A stretch of DNA of 64,000 nucleotides, taken from the NCBI RefSeq assembly GCF_001894825.1, contig NZ_BCWY01000019.1:1-64000 (forward strand). Direction: 5' to 3'. How positions within the stretch are numbered: position 1 is the stretch's first letter; each line of letters begins with the position of its first letter. Both the position numbers and the translations under genes were made by a program. This document shows positions 54,149 through 62,828 of the stretch, piece after piece. Source of the stretch: Rhodococcus jostii NBRC 16295. GTDB taxonomy: Bacteria > Actinomycetota > Actinomycetes > Mycobacteriales > Mycobacteriaceae. Below the pieces are notes generated by a model, which had not been told where the DNA came from, made no database searches, and worked only from the letters and a program-made list of their open reading frames with translations.

Positions 54149-54618
54149 TGCCACGTAAGGGCCCCGCTCCGAAGCGTCCGCTCATCAACGACCCGGTCTA
54201 CGGTTCGCCCCTGGTGACGCAGCTCGTCAACAAGATCCTGATGGACGGCAAGAAGTCCACCGCCGAGCGCATCGTCTACGAAGCGCTCGAGCAGGCGCGT
54301 GAGAAGACCGGCACCGATCCGGTCGTCACCCTCAAGCGCGCACTGGACAACGTCAAGCCTGCCCTCGAGGTTCGCAGCCGCCGTGTCGGTGGCGCGACCT
54401 ACCAGGTGCCGGTCGAGGTTCGTCCGGGCCGTTCCACCACCCTCGCGCTGCGCTGGCTGGTGACCTTCTCCCGGCAGCGCCGCGAGAAGACGATGGTCGA
54501 GCGTCTCGCCAACGAGCTCCTCGATGCCAGCAACGGCCTCGGTGCCGCTGTGAAGCGCCGCGAGGACACTCACAAGATGGCCGAAGCCAACAAGGCATTC
54601 GCCCACTACCGCTGGTGA
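54148..54618 (+). CDS. rpsG: 30S ribosomal protein S7
   Basis: 156 residues, typical uS7 length. [30 protein letters not shown] segment ([20 protein letters not shown]), [39 protein letters not shown] are diagnostic. It nucleates the head of the 30S subunit and, in other bacteria, can feed back on its operon. Coupled to rpsL; a stable hairpin (54628-54654) follows before fusA. Confidence 0.98.
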   Translation: MPRKGPAPKRPLINDPVYGSPLVTQLVNKILMDGKKSTAERIVYEALEQAREKTGTDPVVTLKRALDNVKPALEVRSRRVGGATYQVPVEVRPGRSTTLALRWLVTFSRQRREKTMVERLANELLDASNGLGAAVKRREDTHKMAEANKAFAHYRW

Positions 54619-54627
54619 CGTCACGTC

Positions 54628-54654
54628 GGAGCAGTCACCAACAGTGACTGCTCC
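54628..54654. terminator. Hairpin between rpsG and fusA
   Basis: GGAGCAGTCAC (54628-54638) pairs perfectly with GTGACTGCTCC (54644-54654) around a five-base loop, starting 10 bases after the rpsG stop. There is no T-tract, so partial termination, attenuation or an RNA-processing/3'-end stabilising role are all possible. Confidence 0.6.
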
Positions 54655-54777
54655 GGCGTCGTCGCACGTCGGTCCCCACCAGGGACCGGCTGATCTACAA
54701 CTCGAGACAATGGCCCCGCTGGTGAACGCCGGGGAGGCCGTCACCCGATACACGAGCTACGAGCGGGGAAGAATCCT

Positions 54778-56880
54778 GTGGCACAGGAAGTGCTGACCGA
54801 CCTGAACAAGGTCCGCAACATCGGCATCATGGCGCACATCGATGCCGGCAAGACCACGACCACCGAGCGCATCCTGTTCTACACCGGTGTCAACTACAAG
54901 ATCGGTGAGACACACGACGGCGCGTCGACGACGGACTGGATGGAGCAGGAGAAGGAACGCGGCATCACGATCACCTCTGCCGCGGTGACCTGCTTCTGGA
55001 ACAACAACCAGATCAACATCATCGACACGCCCGGCCACGTCGACTTCACCGTCGAGGTGGAGCGTTCGCTCCGCGTGCTCGACGGCGCCGTTGCCGTGTT
55101 CGACGGCAAAGAGGGCGTCGAGCCCCAGTCGGAGCAGGTGTGGCGTCAGGCCGCCAAGTACGACGTTCCGCGCATCTGTTTCGTCAACAAGATGGACAAG
55201 ATGGGCGCGGACTTCTACTTCACGGTCCAGACCATCATCGACCGCCTCGGCGCGAAGCCGCTGGTCCTGCAGCTCCCGATCGGCGCCGAGGACGACTTCG
55301 ACGGCGTCGTAGACCTGGTCGAGATGAAGGCCATCACCTGGCGTGGCGTCGTGCCGACGGGTGCCGCGCCCACCATCGAGGAGATCCCCGCGGATCTGGC
55401 CGACAAGGCTGCCGAGTACCGCGAGAAGCTGCTCGAGACGGTCGCCGAGTCCGACGAGAAGCTCATGGAGAAGTACTTCGCCGGCGAGGAACTCACCGTC
55501 GAGGAGATCAAGGGCGCCATCCGCAAGATGACGGTCGCCTCCGAGCTGTACCCGGTGCTGTGTGGTTCCGCGTTCAAGAACAAGGGCGTTCAGCCCATGC
55601 TCGACGCGGTCATCGACTACCTGCCGAACCCCCTCGACATCGGCGAGGTCCAGGGTCACGCCCTGGGCAACGAAGAAGAGATCCTCACGCGTAAGCCGAG
55701 CAAGGAAGAGCCGTTCTCGGCTCTGGCCTTCAAGATCGCTTCGCACCCCTTCTTCGGCAAGCTGACGTTCGTCCGCGTGTACTCCGGCCGGATCGATCCG
55801 GGCGCCCAGGTCATGAACGCGACCAAGGGCAAGAAGGAGCGCATCGGAAAGCTCTTCCAGATGCACGCCAACAAGGAGAACCCGGTCGACGAGGCCGTGG
55901 CCGGCCACATCTACGCGATGATCGGTCTGAAGGACACCACGACCGGTGACACCCTGTGTGCACAGGACGCGCCGATCGTGCTCGAGTCCATGAGCTTCCC
56001 GGACCCGGTCATCCAGGTCTCGATCGAGCCCAAGACCAAGTCCGACCAGGAGAAGCTGGGCACCGCGATTCAGAAGCTCGCCGAAGAGGACCCGACGTTC
56101 TCCGTCGAGCTCGACGAGGAGACCGGCCAGACCGTCATCGGCGGCATGGGCGAGCTCCACCTCGATATCCTCGTCGACCGTATGCGTCGCGAGTTCAAGG
56201 TCGAGGCCAACGTCGGCAAGCCGCAGGTTGCCTACCGCGAGACCATCACCAAGAAAGTCGAGAAGCACGACTACACCCACAAGAAGCAGACGGGTGGATC
56301 GGGCCAGTTCGCCAAGGTGATCATCGCGCTGGAGCCGTTCGTCGGCGAAGACGGTGCCACCTATGAGTTCGAGAACAAGGTCTCCGGCGGCCGCATCCCT
56401 CGCGAGTACATCCCTTCCGTGGATGCAGGCGCGCAGGACGCGATGCAGTACGGCGTTCTCGCCGGCTACCCGCTGGTGAACCTGAAGCTGTCGCTGCTCG
56501 ACGGTGCATACCACGATGTCGACTCGTCGGAAATGGCCTTCAAGGTTGCCGGTTCGCAGGCACTGAAGGAAGCCGCCCGCAAGGCCGGCCCGGTCATTCT
56601 CGAGCCGCTCATGGCTGTCGAGGTCACCACACCCGAGGAGTACATGGGTGACGTGATCGGCGACCTGAACTCCCGCCGTGGCCAGATCCAGGCCATGGAG
56701 GAACGCAGTGGTGCCCGTGTCGTGAAGGCGCTGGTTCCGCTCTCGGAGATGTTTGGTTACATCGGTGATCTGCGGTCGAAGACCCAGGGCCGGGCGAACT
56801 TCTCCATGGTGTTCGATTCCTACGCAGAGGTTCCCGCGAACGTCTCGAAGGAAATCATCGCCAAGGCGACCGGCGAGTAA
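54778..56880 (+). CDS. fusA: Elongation factor G
   Basis: 700 residues, GTG start with GAGCGGGGAAG upstream. Translational GTPase: P-loop [15 protein letters not shown], switch [21 protein letters not shown]. Domains II-V follow with the EF-G markers [17 protein letters not shown] and [15 protein letters not shown]. It catalyses ribosomal translocation and recycling. Third gene of the str operon, 159 bases after rpsG with a hairpin between. Confidence 0.98.
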   Translation: MAQEVLTDLNKVRNIGIMAHIDAGKTTTTERILFYTGVNYKIGETHDGASTTDWMEQEKERGITITSAAVTCFWNNNQINIIDTPGHVDFTVEVERSLRVLDGAVAVFDGKEGVEPQSEQVWRQAAKYDVPRICFVNKMDKMGADFYFTVQTIIDRLGAKPLVLQLPIGAEDDFDGVVDLVEMKAITWRGVVPTGAAPTIEEIPADLADKAAEYREKLLETVAESDEKLMEKYFAGEELTVEEIKGAIRKMTVASELYPVLCGSAFKNKGVQPMLDAVIDYLPNPLDIGEVQGHALGNEEEILTRKPSKEEPFSALAFKIASHPFFGKLTFVRVYSGRIDPGAQVMNATKGKKERIGKLFQMHANKENPVDEAVAGHIYAMIGLKDTTTGDTLCAQDAPIVLESMSFPDPVIQVSIEPKTKSDQEKLGTAIQKLAEEDPTFSVELDEETGQTVIGGMGELHLDILVDRMRREFKVEANVGKPQVAYRETITKKVEKHDYTHKKQTGGSGQFAKVIIALEPFVGEDGATYEFENKVSGGRIPREYIPSVDAGAQDAMQYGVLAGYPLVNLKLSLLDGAYHDVDSSEMAFKVAGSQALKEAARKAGPVILEPLMAVEVTTPEEYMGDVIGDLNSRRGQIQAMEERSGARVVKALVPLSEMFGYIGDLRSKTQGRANFSMVFDSYAEVPANVSKEIIAKATGE

Positions 56881-56969
56881 CCTCGGTTCCAGCCGGCCGA
56901 AGCACGACCCAGTAATAACAACCGCACTGCTGCATACCGCAAGCATCAATCAGTCCAGGAGGACACACA

Positions 56970-58160
56970 GTGGCGAAGGCGAAGTTCGAGCGGACGAAGC
57001 CGCACGTGAACATCGGCACCATCGGTCACGTCGACCACGGCAAGACCACGCTGACCGCGGCCATCACCAAGGTTCTGCACGACGCGTACCCGGATCTCAA
57101 CGAGGCCTCGGCCTTCGACGAGATCGACAAGGCTCCTGAGGAGAAGGCTCGCGGTATCACGATCAACATCTCGCATGTTGAGTACCAGACCGAGAAGCGC
57201 CACTACGCGCACGTCGACGCTCCCGGTCACGCCGACTACATCAAGAACATGATCACCGGTGCGGCGCAGATGGACGGCGCCATCCTCGTGGTCGCGGCCA
57301 CCGACGGCCCGATGCCCCAGACGCGTGAGCACGTGCTGCTCGCCCGCCAGGTCGGCGTGCCGTACATCCTCGTCGCCCTGAACAAGGCCGACATGGTGGA
57401 CGACGACGAGATCATCGAGCTCGTCGAGATGGAGGTCCGTGAGCTCCTCGCTGCGCAGGAGTTCGACGAGGAAGCTCCCGTCATCAAGGTCTCCGCACTC
57501 AAGGCGCTCGAGGGCGACCCGGAGTGGACCAAGAACATCCTCGAGCTCATGGCTGCGGTCGACGAGTCGATCCCGGACCCGGTCCGTGAGACCGACAAGC
57601 CGTTCCTCATGCCCGTCGAGGACGTCTTCACGATCACCGGCCGTGGCACCGTCGTCACCGGTCGTATCGAGCGTGGCTCGGTCAACGTCAACGAAGAGGT
57701 CGAGATCGTCGGCATCAAGGAGACGGTCACCAAGACCACGGTCACCGGTATCGAGATGTTCCGCAAGCTCCTCGACTCGGGCCAGGCCGGTGACAACGTC
57801 GGTCTGCTGGTTCGTGGTATCAAGCGCGAAGATGTCGAGCGTGGACAGGTTGTCGTCAAGCCCGGCACCACCACCCCGCACACCGAGTTCGAGGGCCAGG
57901 CGTACATCCTGTCCAAGGACGAGGGCGGCCGCCACACGCCGTTCTTCAACAACTACCGTCCGCAGTTCTACTTCCGTACCACGGACGTGACGGGCGTTGT
58001 GACGCTGCCCGAGGGCACCGAGATGGTCATGCCCGGTGACAACACCGAGATGTCCGTCAAGCTGATCCAGCCCGTCGCCATGGACGAGGGCCTGCGCTTC
58101 GCGATCCGCGAAGGCGGCCGTACGGTCGGCGCCGGCAAGGTCACGAAGATCAACAAGTGA
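56970..58160 (+). CDS. tuf: Elongation factor Tu
   Basis: 396 residues, GTG start after AGGAGGACACACA, a near-perfect ribosome-binding site. GTPase motifs: [11 protein letters not shown] (19-29), [20 protein letters not shown]. Domains 2 and 3 are complete ([21 protein letters not shown]). Delivers aminoacyl-tRNA to the ribosome. Ends the operon at a strong terminator 13 bases downstream. Confidence 0.98.
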   Translation: MAKAKFERTKPHVNIGTIGHVDHGKTTLTAAITKVLHDAYPDLNEASAFDEIDKAPEEKARGITINISHVEYQTEKRHYAHVDAPGHADYIKNMITGAAQMDGAILVVAATDGPMPQTREHVLLARQVGVPYILVALNKADMVDDDEIIELVEMEVRELLAAQEFDEEAPVIKVSALKALEGDPEWTKNILELMAAVDESIPDPVRETDKPFLMPVEDVFTITGRGTVVTGRIERGSVNVNEEVEIVGIKETVTKTTVTGIEMFRKLLDSGQAGDNVGLLVRGIKREDVERGQVVVKPGTTTPHTEFEGQAYILSKDEGGRHTPFFNNYRPQFYFRTTDVTGVVTLPEGTEMVMPGDNTEMSVKLIQPVAMDEGLRFAIREGGRTVGAGKVTKINK

Positions 58161-58172
58161 TCTAGCTCCACC

Positions 58173-58218
58173 AACGCCGATGGCGCTCACCCTCCAGGGT
58201 GGGCGCCATCGGCGTTTT
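58173..58218. terminator. tuf terminator
   Basis: AACGCCGATGGCGC (58173-58186) pairs with GCGCCATCGGCGTT (58203-58216). The loop contains a further CACCCT/AGGGTG pairing, and the stem ends in a TTTT run. It separates tuf from the convergent YciI gene and may work in both directions. Confidence 0.92.
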
Positions 58219-58230
58219 CGGGGTACGGAC

Positions 58231-58503
58231 TCAGCGGTAGTTCAGCGCATCCCATTCCCGGATGTCGCTGGGATGCGCGATGCCCTCGAGGACGAACGGG
58301 TCCCGGGCGATGAATTGTTCTGCCCGCTCGCGACTGGTGAAGATCGCCATGGATCCGTTGCTCGCCGGGTCGTCGAACGGTCCGATACCGAGCAGCCCGC
58401 CTTCCGCGGCGAACGCGTCCAGGTACTCCCGGTGCCGCGGATAGATCTCCGGAATCCGGGTGGCGGTGGTCGGATCGGTCGCGTAGAACACCACGTACTC
58501 CAT
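58231..58503 (-). CDS. YciI family protein
   Basis: 90 residues, a single YCII ferredoxin-like domain: MEYVVFYATDP, RHREYLDAFAAEGGLLGIGP with the conserved His, and MAIFTSRERAEQFIARDPF. Members are small dimeric enzymes or binding proteins of uncertain role. It lies 34 bases downstream of the Asp23-cluster gene on the same strand and could be its last cistron. Confidence 0.87.
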   Translation of the reverse strand: MEYVVFYATDPTTATRIPEIYPRHREYLDAFAAEGGLLGIGPFDDPASNGSMAIFTSRERAEQFIARDPFVLEGIAHPSDIREWDALNYR

Positions 58504-58537
58504 GGCACCGAACCTACCGAGACCGGAACGCGCCGTG

Positions 58538-59113
58538 TCAGCTTTCGACGTGCACCGGGTGGTCGGCGCGGTCGAGGTGGAGCAGGACCTGCGTGGCGAC
58601 TTCTTGTCCGCCGAGGGTCGATGCGACCCACGATGCGACGTCTTCGGATTTGCGGGTGAAGTCGTGGAGGTCGAGGGTGGGGTCGGCGGTCACGACGATC
58701 GAGAGTGTGGGCAGCCCGCGTTCGATGACGGCGCGCGCCCGCGTCTGCCGGACGCCGGGGTACTCGGCGAGTTCGATGGCGACGCCGTTGGCGAGGGAGC
58801 CGAGATCGACGGTGACGAATGTGCCCGACTCGCGATCCGGGACGGCGACGGGAGAGGTGCGTCGCCGGGTGAGGTCCAGGGCGAGGAGCACGATTCCGAA
58901 GACCAGTCCCACGAGCACCGTCGCGGCGAGGGCCCAGCCCCACCAGTCCTGGTCGGGTAGCGCAGTGACGCGTTCGCGGTCGTACCGTGAGACCCATTCG
59001 CGGACGAGGGGAACTTGTAGGTCCCAGGCGACGGCGTAAGTGCCGAATCCGAGGAGTGCGAGACCGACGAGCAGGACGATCACTCGATTGATCGCGGCGG
59101 TCCGATGTCTCAC
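58538..59113 (-). CDS. AmaP/DUF6286-like membrane protein of the Asp23 cluster
   Basis: 191 residues, GTG start overlapping the preceding stop (GTGA). Two transmembrane helices (VIVLLVGLALLGFGTYAV and WWGWALAATVLVGLVFGIVLLAL) surround a short extracytoplasmic loop; the C-terminal 100 residues are an alpha/beta domain (VTVDLGSLANGVAIELAEYP, LPTLSIVVTADPTLDLHDF) similar in style to alkaline-shock (AmaP-like) proteins. It probably anchors the Asp23-type proteins at the membrane. Confidence 0.78.
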   Translation of the reverse strand: MRHRTAAINRVIVLLVGLALLGFGTYAVAWDLQVPLVREWVSRYDRERVTALPDQDWWGWALAATVLVGLVFGIVLLALDLTRRRTSPVAVPDRESGTFVTVDLGSLANGVAIELAEYPGVRQTRARAVIERGLPTLSIVVTADPTLDLHDFTRKSEDVASWVASTLGGQEVATQVLLHLDRADHPVHVES

Positions 59114-60087
59114 GGTTTCACCTGCACTCGGAGTTCGGGGGACGTTCCGAGCAGCGACAGTGTCGGTTCGACGGCCTCGCGGACGGAGATGGCCACGTCA
59201 CCTGCGGGTGTCGACTCGGTGCGTACCACGCGGACGGTGACGTGCTTGCGGTCGACCGTGGTGTGCGCCGACAGCACCCCGGGCACGGTGTTGGCGTGGC
59301 TGCTGGAATTGCGGGCCAGGTCGGTGGGACGCAGCCAGACGATCGGGGTGTCACCGACGGCGAGTGGCAGATGGGTGCGCGGCCGCGGTTTGAGGGCCGC
59401 GACGATGAAGACGACGCCCAGGACGATCGCGCCGGCCGCCACGGGGACGATCCAGTCGGACCAGTGCAGCCGGCCGAGCCATTGGACGGTGTTGCGGATC
59501 CAGGGTGCGTTGGCGAAGGTGCCGCGCATGATCAGCAGCTCGCGTGCGGCGACCACTGCGAGACCGAGGGCTCCGATGGCAACGAGGATCGCGGCGGGCA
59601 CGGCGGCCGGAGTGGCTCGCGGCGTGCGCGGCCGGACAGGTGTCACCGCAGTGGGCGCTACAGTCGGGCCTCCTGGTTCGGCGTAGAGGATTTCGCTCGA
59701 ACTGTCTTCGGGTGCAGCAGATTCCGTTCCGACGACCACGATGTTGAGTTCGATGACCGGCATGCCGGTCATCTCCTCGACCTGACGGTGCACCTGCGCG
59801 CGGACCCGCCGGTTGAGGAGATCGAGGTGACACGGCCACTGCACCGCGATGTACAGGTTGATCGCGACGGCGTCCGCCCCCGTGGAGACGTCGGCACGGG
59901 GGAGATCGCGACCCGTGAGACGGGACAGTCCGCCCGACTGCTTGACGACGCCGGGTACCTGGAGCGCTGCGGCGACGGCGATCTTCACGACGGCGCGTTC
60001 CTTGATCACCAAATCGCCGCGCAGGGAAGTGTCGTCGAACAGCGCGTCGTCCTGGGGGCCGGCGGGAGCGGTGGAGGATTCAGCCAC
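59110..60087 (-). CDS. Asp23/Gls24 domain fused to a membrane DUF6286-type domain
   Basis: 325 residues, GTG start. Residues about 20-135 are an Asp23/Gls24 domain (LVIKERAVVKIAVAAALQVP, VQWPCHLDLLNRRVRAQVHR, EEMTGMPVIELNIVVVG). A Pro/Thr/Ala linker leads to two transmembrane segments (AILVAIGALGLAVVAARELL, IVPVAAGAIVLGVVFIVAAL) and a C-terminal alpha/beta domain with VTVRVVRTESTPAGDVAISV. The fusion joins in one chain the soluble Asp23 function and a membrane anchor that are separate proteins in firmicutes. Overlaps both neighbours by a few bases. Confidence 0.82.
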   Translation of the reverse strand: MAESSTAPAGPQDDALFDDTSLRGDLVIKERAVVKIAVAAALQVPGVVKQSGGLSRLTGRDLPRADVSTGADAVAINLYIAVQWPCHLDLLNRRVRAQVHRQVEEMTGMPVIELNIVVVGTESAAPEDSSSEILYAEPGGPTVAPTAVTPVRPRTPRATPAAVPAAILVAIGALGLAVVAARELLIMRGTFANAPWIRNTVQWLGRLHWSDWIVPVAAGAIVLGVVFIVAALKPRPRTHLPLAVGDTPIVWLRPTDLARNSSSHANTVPGVLSAHTTVDRKHVTVRVVRTESTPAGDVAISVREAVEPTLSLLGTSPELRVQVKP

Positions 60088-60259
60088 GGCCGCGGCTTCG
60101 GAGGATGGCGCCGAGGTCGAGGTGGCCGTCCCGGTGGGCGCCGACGGCCATGCCCAGTGCGCCGAGGAGGACTGCGAAGACGAACCCGCTGAAGCCGCCG
60201 AGAATGCCGGCGAGGGCGAGGAGTAATCCGACGATCAGGCCTGTGATTGTGCTGTTCAT
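60080..60259 (-). CDS. Small membrane protein of the Asp23 cluster (DUF2273-like)
   Basis: 59 residues translated directly from the minus strand: ATG at 60259, TGA at 60080-60082. Two hydrophobic helices separated by Gly residues (TGLIVGLLLALAGILGGF, FVFAVLLGALGMAVGA) and a basic tail (HRDGHLDLGAILRSRGRG). Similar small two-helix proteins accompany Asp23 proteins in other Gram-positives. The start overlaps the upstream stop (ATGA), and its 3' end overlaps the next gene by 8 bases, so translation is coupled. Confidence 0.8.
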   Translation of the reverse strand: MNSTITGLIVGLLLALAGILGGFSGFVFAVLLGALGMAVGAHRDGHLDLGAILRSRGRG

Positions 60260-60570
60260 TGAGCTTGTCCTGTCTCTGTCAGGAGATCTTCGATGATCAC
60301 GTCGACGGGGACGTCCACCAGCGATTCCACTGCGGCCCGCACTCGTTCGGCGGTGTCGACGACGTTGGCGGGGTAGCGCGCCGCGAGGTGGACGGCGCAG
60401 GACGTGGGGCCGACGGTTACCCCGGTCACCCGGCGTCCCGGCAGGTAGGTCGCGACTTCGCCGAAGGTTCCGCCGTGCATCGCTGCCACTCCGGGAGTCG
60501 CGAGCACGGCGGCGACGATGCGTTCGGAGATGTCCTCGGGGTGGCCGTCCGGTGGCAGAGGTCCGGTCAC
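60256..60570 (-). CDS. Short Asp23/Gls24-like protein
   Basis: 104 residues. An alpha/beta pattern like a trimmed Asp23 domain: ISERIVAAVLATPGVAAMHG, VTGVTVGPTSCAVHLAARYP, VRAAVESLVDVPVDVIIEDL, matching the usual order of helix, Val-rich strand, helix and final Val/Ile-rich strand. No membrane segment or signal. Starts 4 bases inside the end of the full-size Asp23 gene. Confidence 0.75.
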   Translation of the reverse strand: MTGPLPPDGHPEDISERIVAAVLATPGVAAMHGGTFGEVATYLPGRRVTGVTVGPTSCAVHLAARYPANVVDTAERVRAAVESLVDVPVDVIIEDLLTETGQAQ

Positions 60571-61028
60571 TGCACCCTCGGTTTGCCGTCGAGTTCCGTC
60601 ACGGCCTCGGATTCGTCGAACAGCATGACGTCGAAGACGGTGATGTTCACTTCGGTCACCTCGAGGCCGGTCATGCGCTCGACGGCGGCGATGACGTTGC
60701 GGCGGATGCCGACCGCGAGTTCGTGCAGTGCGACGCCGTACTCGGCGACGATGCCGATGTCGATGGCGGCCTGTTTCTCCCCGACCTCGACGGCGACGCC
60801 CTGCGCGTGGTTGACGCGTGCGCCGGGGATTCGATCGCGGAGGGCGCCGACGGCGCGTGCGGTGCCGCCGCCCACGTCGTACACGCCGTTGATTTCACGT
60901 GTGGCGATTCCCGCGATCTTGGCGACCACGGCGTCCGCGATGATGGTTCGTCCCTCGGAACTGACGAGTTCCGGCGTCGCCCCGGCACCGAACTGCACGC
61001 GGCTACGTGCGCCTGAATCGCTGGTCAT
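60567..61028 (-). CDS. Asp23/Gls24 family envelope stress response protein
   Basis: 153 residues from ATG 61028 (AGGGGAT upstream); the frame extends 12 codons earlier without support. Clear Asp23 domain: IIADAVVAKIAGIATREING, VEVGEKQAAIDIGIVAEYG, VALHELAVGIRRNVIAAVER, MTGLEVTEVNITVFDVML. In staphylococci Asp23 is an abundant membrane-associated protein of cell-envelope stress. First gene of a five-gene coupled operon, divergent from the orphan Mas pair (188-base gap). Confidence 0.88.
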   Translation of the reverse strand: MTSDSGARSRVQFGAGATPELVSSEGRTIIADAVVAKIAGIATREINGVYDVGGGTARAVGALRDRIPGARVNHAQGVAVEVGEKQAAIDIGIVAEYGVALHELAVGIRRNVIAAVERMTGLEVTEVNITVFDVMLFDESEAVTELDGKPRVQ

Positions 61029-61216
61029 CGTGGATCCCCTTCGAGTCGCCTGCCTTGCCTCCAACAGTAATGATCACCGACGGTACGCGGGGTCTCCCAC
61101 GCGCCTTTGCGCCCGCGGATCTGCCGTGGGGAGGTGGTGAAAATATTTGATATGACTACGCGGTAGCATCTGGCGTGATCCAGGTAACACGAGCACGGCA
61201 CGACGAGAGGAACCCG

Positions 61217-61744
61217 ATGACGGAAGAGTCACCCGTTGAGGACACCGCCGCCGACGCCCGGCCGCGGACAGTCACCGCGGGTGTGGTGGTCCTGTCCGCC
61301 CTCACCCTCGCCTTCCTCGCGGTCAGCGGCTACTTCGGCTACACGCACCGGCAGGCAGAGCAGGAGGCGCAGCAGAGGTCCGAGATCCTGGAGGCGGCGC
61401 GTCAGGGCGTCGTGAATCTGACGACGATGGACTTCGAGCAGGCCGACGAGGACGTGCAGAAGGTGCTCGACGGCTCGGCCGGGGACTTCCGCGACGAGTT
61501 CGAGGCCCGATCCGAGGATCTCGTCGCGGTCATGCAGGAGGCCAAGGTCAAGTCCGTGGGAGAGGTGCAGCAGGCGGCGATAGAGACACAGAACGGTGAC
61601 TCCGCCGATGTGCTCGTCGCGGTCGCGCAGAAGGTGTCCAACGCGGGTGGGGCGGCGGAGGAACCGCGCGGCCAGAGGATGCGCGTCACGATGCAACTCG
61701 ACGACGGCTCGTACAAGATCGTGAAGGCGGGGTTCGTGCAGTGA
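61217..61744 (+). CDS. Mce-associated-like membrane protein (orphan Mas/Omam type)
   Basis: 175 residues from ATG 61217 with GAGAGGA upstream; GTG 61175 is less likely. One transmembrane helix (VTAGVVVLSALTLAFLAVSGYF), then the Mas pattern RSEILEAARQGVVNLTTMDF, ADEDVQKVLDGSAGDFRDEF and a final strand MRVTMQLDDGSYKIVKAGFV. It resembles the Mas proteins at 6771-8424 but stands 53 kb away from any mce gene in this window, like the orphaned Mce-associated proteins (Omam) of mycobacteria. The stop overlaps the next start by 4 bases (GTGA). Confidence 0.8.
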   Translation: MTEESPVEDTAADARPRTVTAGVVVLSALTLAFLAVSGYFGYTHRQAEQEAQQRSEILEAARQGVVNLTTMDFEQADEDVQKVLDGSAGDFRDEFEARSEDLVAVMQEAKVKSVGEVQQAAIETQNGDSADVLVAVAQKVSNAGGAAEEPRGQRMRVTMQLDDGSYKIVKAGFVQ

Positions 61745-62256
61745 GCACCGACGCGTCACCGAAACCAGGCAGACTCCTCCTGATCCTGGGTGCGCTCACC
61801 GTGATCACGGCCGTGCTGGCCGGGGTTCTGTACTTCACGCTCTACCTGCCCGACCGTCGCGTCGACGACTCGGTCCGCGCGACCGTCACCGACACCGCGT
61901 CCCAGGGCGCGATCGCGCTGCTGTCGTACACGCCGGACACAGTGGGGAACGACGTCGGCTCCGCCCGGGACCGTCTGACCGGGGAGTTCCTCGACTATTA
62001 CACCCAGTTCACGAAGGATGTCGTCATTCCGGCGGCGCAGGAGAGTGGGGTCGCGACCCAGGCGACGGTGGCCGCGTCGGGCCCGGTCGACGTGCAGGCC
62101 GACACGGCGAGAGTGCTGCTGTTCGTCAACCAGACCACCACCAGCGCGGCGAAACCGGAACCGGCGACGACGGCGACGAGCATCGATGTCGAGCTCACCC
62201 GATCCGGCGACGACTGGCTGATCTCCGGCTTCGATCCTGTTCGATCCCACGAGTAG
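61741..62256 (+). CDS. Mce-associated-like membrane protein (second of orphan pair)
   Basis: 171 residues, GTG start. One N-terminal transmembrane helix (LLLILGALTVITAVLAGVLY) and an NTF2-like extracytoplasmic domain: VTDTASQGAIALLSYTPDTV, GEFLDYYTQFTKDVVIPAAQ, ending in DWLISGFDPV. Co-transcribed with the preceding gene; paired orphan mas genes are seen in mycobacteria. It may stabilise an Mce complex encoded elsewhere. Confidence 0.8.
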   Translation: MSTDASPKPGRLLLILGALTVITAVLAGVLYFTLYLPDRRVDDSVRATVTDTASQGAIALLSYTPDTVGNDVGSARDRLTGEFLDYYTQFTKDVVIPAAQESGVATQATVAASGPVDVQADTARVLLFVNQTTTSAAKPEPATTATSIDVELTRSGDDWLISGFDPVRSHE

Positions 62257-62267
62257 CGTTGGCGCCC

Positions 62268-62711
62268 ATGAGTACTCTTCGAGAGGTCGGCGACCGGGAG
62301 TCGTGGCGCTGCTGGCTGTGCGACGAACCTGTGGACCCCGACATGTCGGTCAACGATCCGCGCGGCCCCAGCATCGACAGCGTCGTCACCGCGAAGAAGG
62401 CGAAAGCCAAGGGCAGCGTCGAGCGCCTCGCCCACCGTGCGTGCAACACCAAGAAGGGCGCGGTGAAACCGGTCGTGCCGTGGCCCGACCGGTTGTTCGT
62501 CGTCGATCCCGCCCCGATCATCGGCGTGGTCGAGCAACTCGGCCGCAAGGGTGGACGGGTGGCGGTGGCGCGGTGCCCGGGCAAATCGGACGCGGAGGAC
62601 GCGTCGGAGTGGTTGCTCGACCGGTTGTCCCGTCTCGCGCCGGAACTGAACGTCGAGACGCAGATCGACGCCGTGGGTGGCGCGTACCTGCTCGTCCTTC
62701 GCACCGCCTGA
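62268..62711 (+). CDS. HNH-like nuclease domain protein
   Basis: 147 residues from ATG 62268. A zinc-ribbon HNH pattern: CWLCDEP (Cys15, Cys18), PSIDSVVTA with the central Asp in place of the first HNH His, and HRACNTKKG (His56, Cys59, Asn60). The C-terminal half is an alpha/beta domain (GRVAVARCPGKSDAEDASEW, GGAYLLVLRTA). The first catalytic His seems absent, so nuclease activity is uncertain. A -10 candidate TAGCGT overlaps the previous stop, eight bases before the ATG. Confidence 0.68.
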   Translation: MSTLREVGDRESWRCWLCDEPVDPDMSVNDPRGPSIDSVVTAKKAKAKGSVERLAHRACNTKKGAVKPVVPWPDRLFVVDPAPIIGVVEQLGRKGGRVAVARCPGKSDAEDASEWLLDRLSRLAPELNVETQIDAVGGAYLLVLRTA

Positions 62712-62757
62712 CCCGTGAGTACTTGTTAACCACGGGCGGTTGACAAGTACTCACGGG
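62712..62757. repeat. Long palindrome of the GTGAGTACTTGT type
   Basis: CCCGTGAGTACTTGTTAAC (62712-62730) pairs with GTTGACAAGTACTCACGGG (62739-62757), 19-base arms with one G-T wobble and an eight-base loop. It starts just after the HNH-like gene stop and ends about 70 bases before the acyl-CoA dehydrogenase start. Likely terminates transcription of the upstream gene and may be a dispersed repeat family. Confidence 0.8.
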
Positions 62758-62828
62758 CGGCGGAGCCGCACGAGGGAGTACCGTCGGGACCAGAACATGA
62801 ATCCGACCTCGAGTGCGAAGGAATTCCG

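Noticed and set aside
62212..62273. Start of the HNH-like gene at TTG 62259
   Set aside because: The ATG at 62268 fits better with the upstream -10 and the first conserved residues; the extra three residues have no support.
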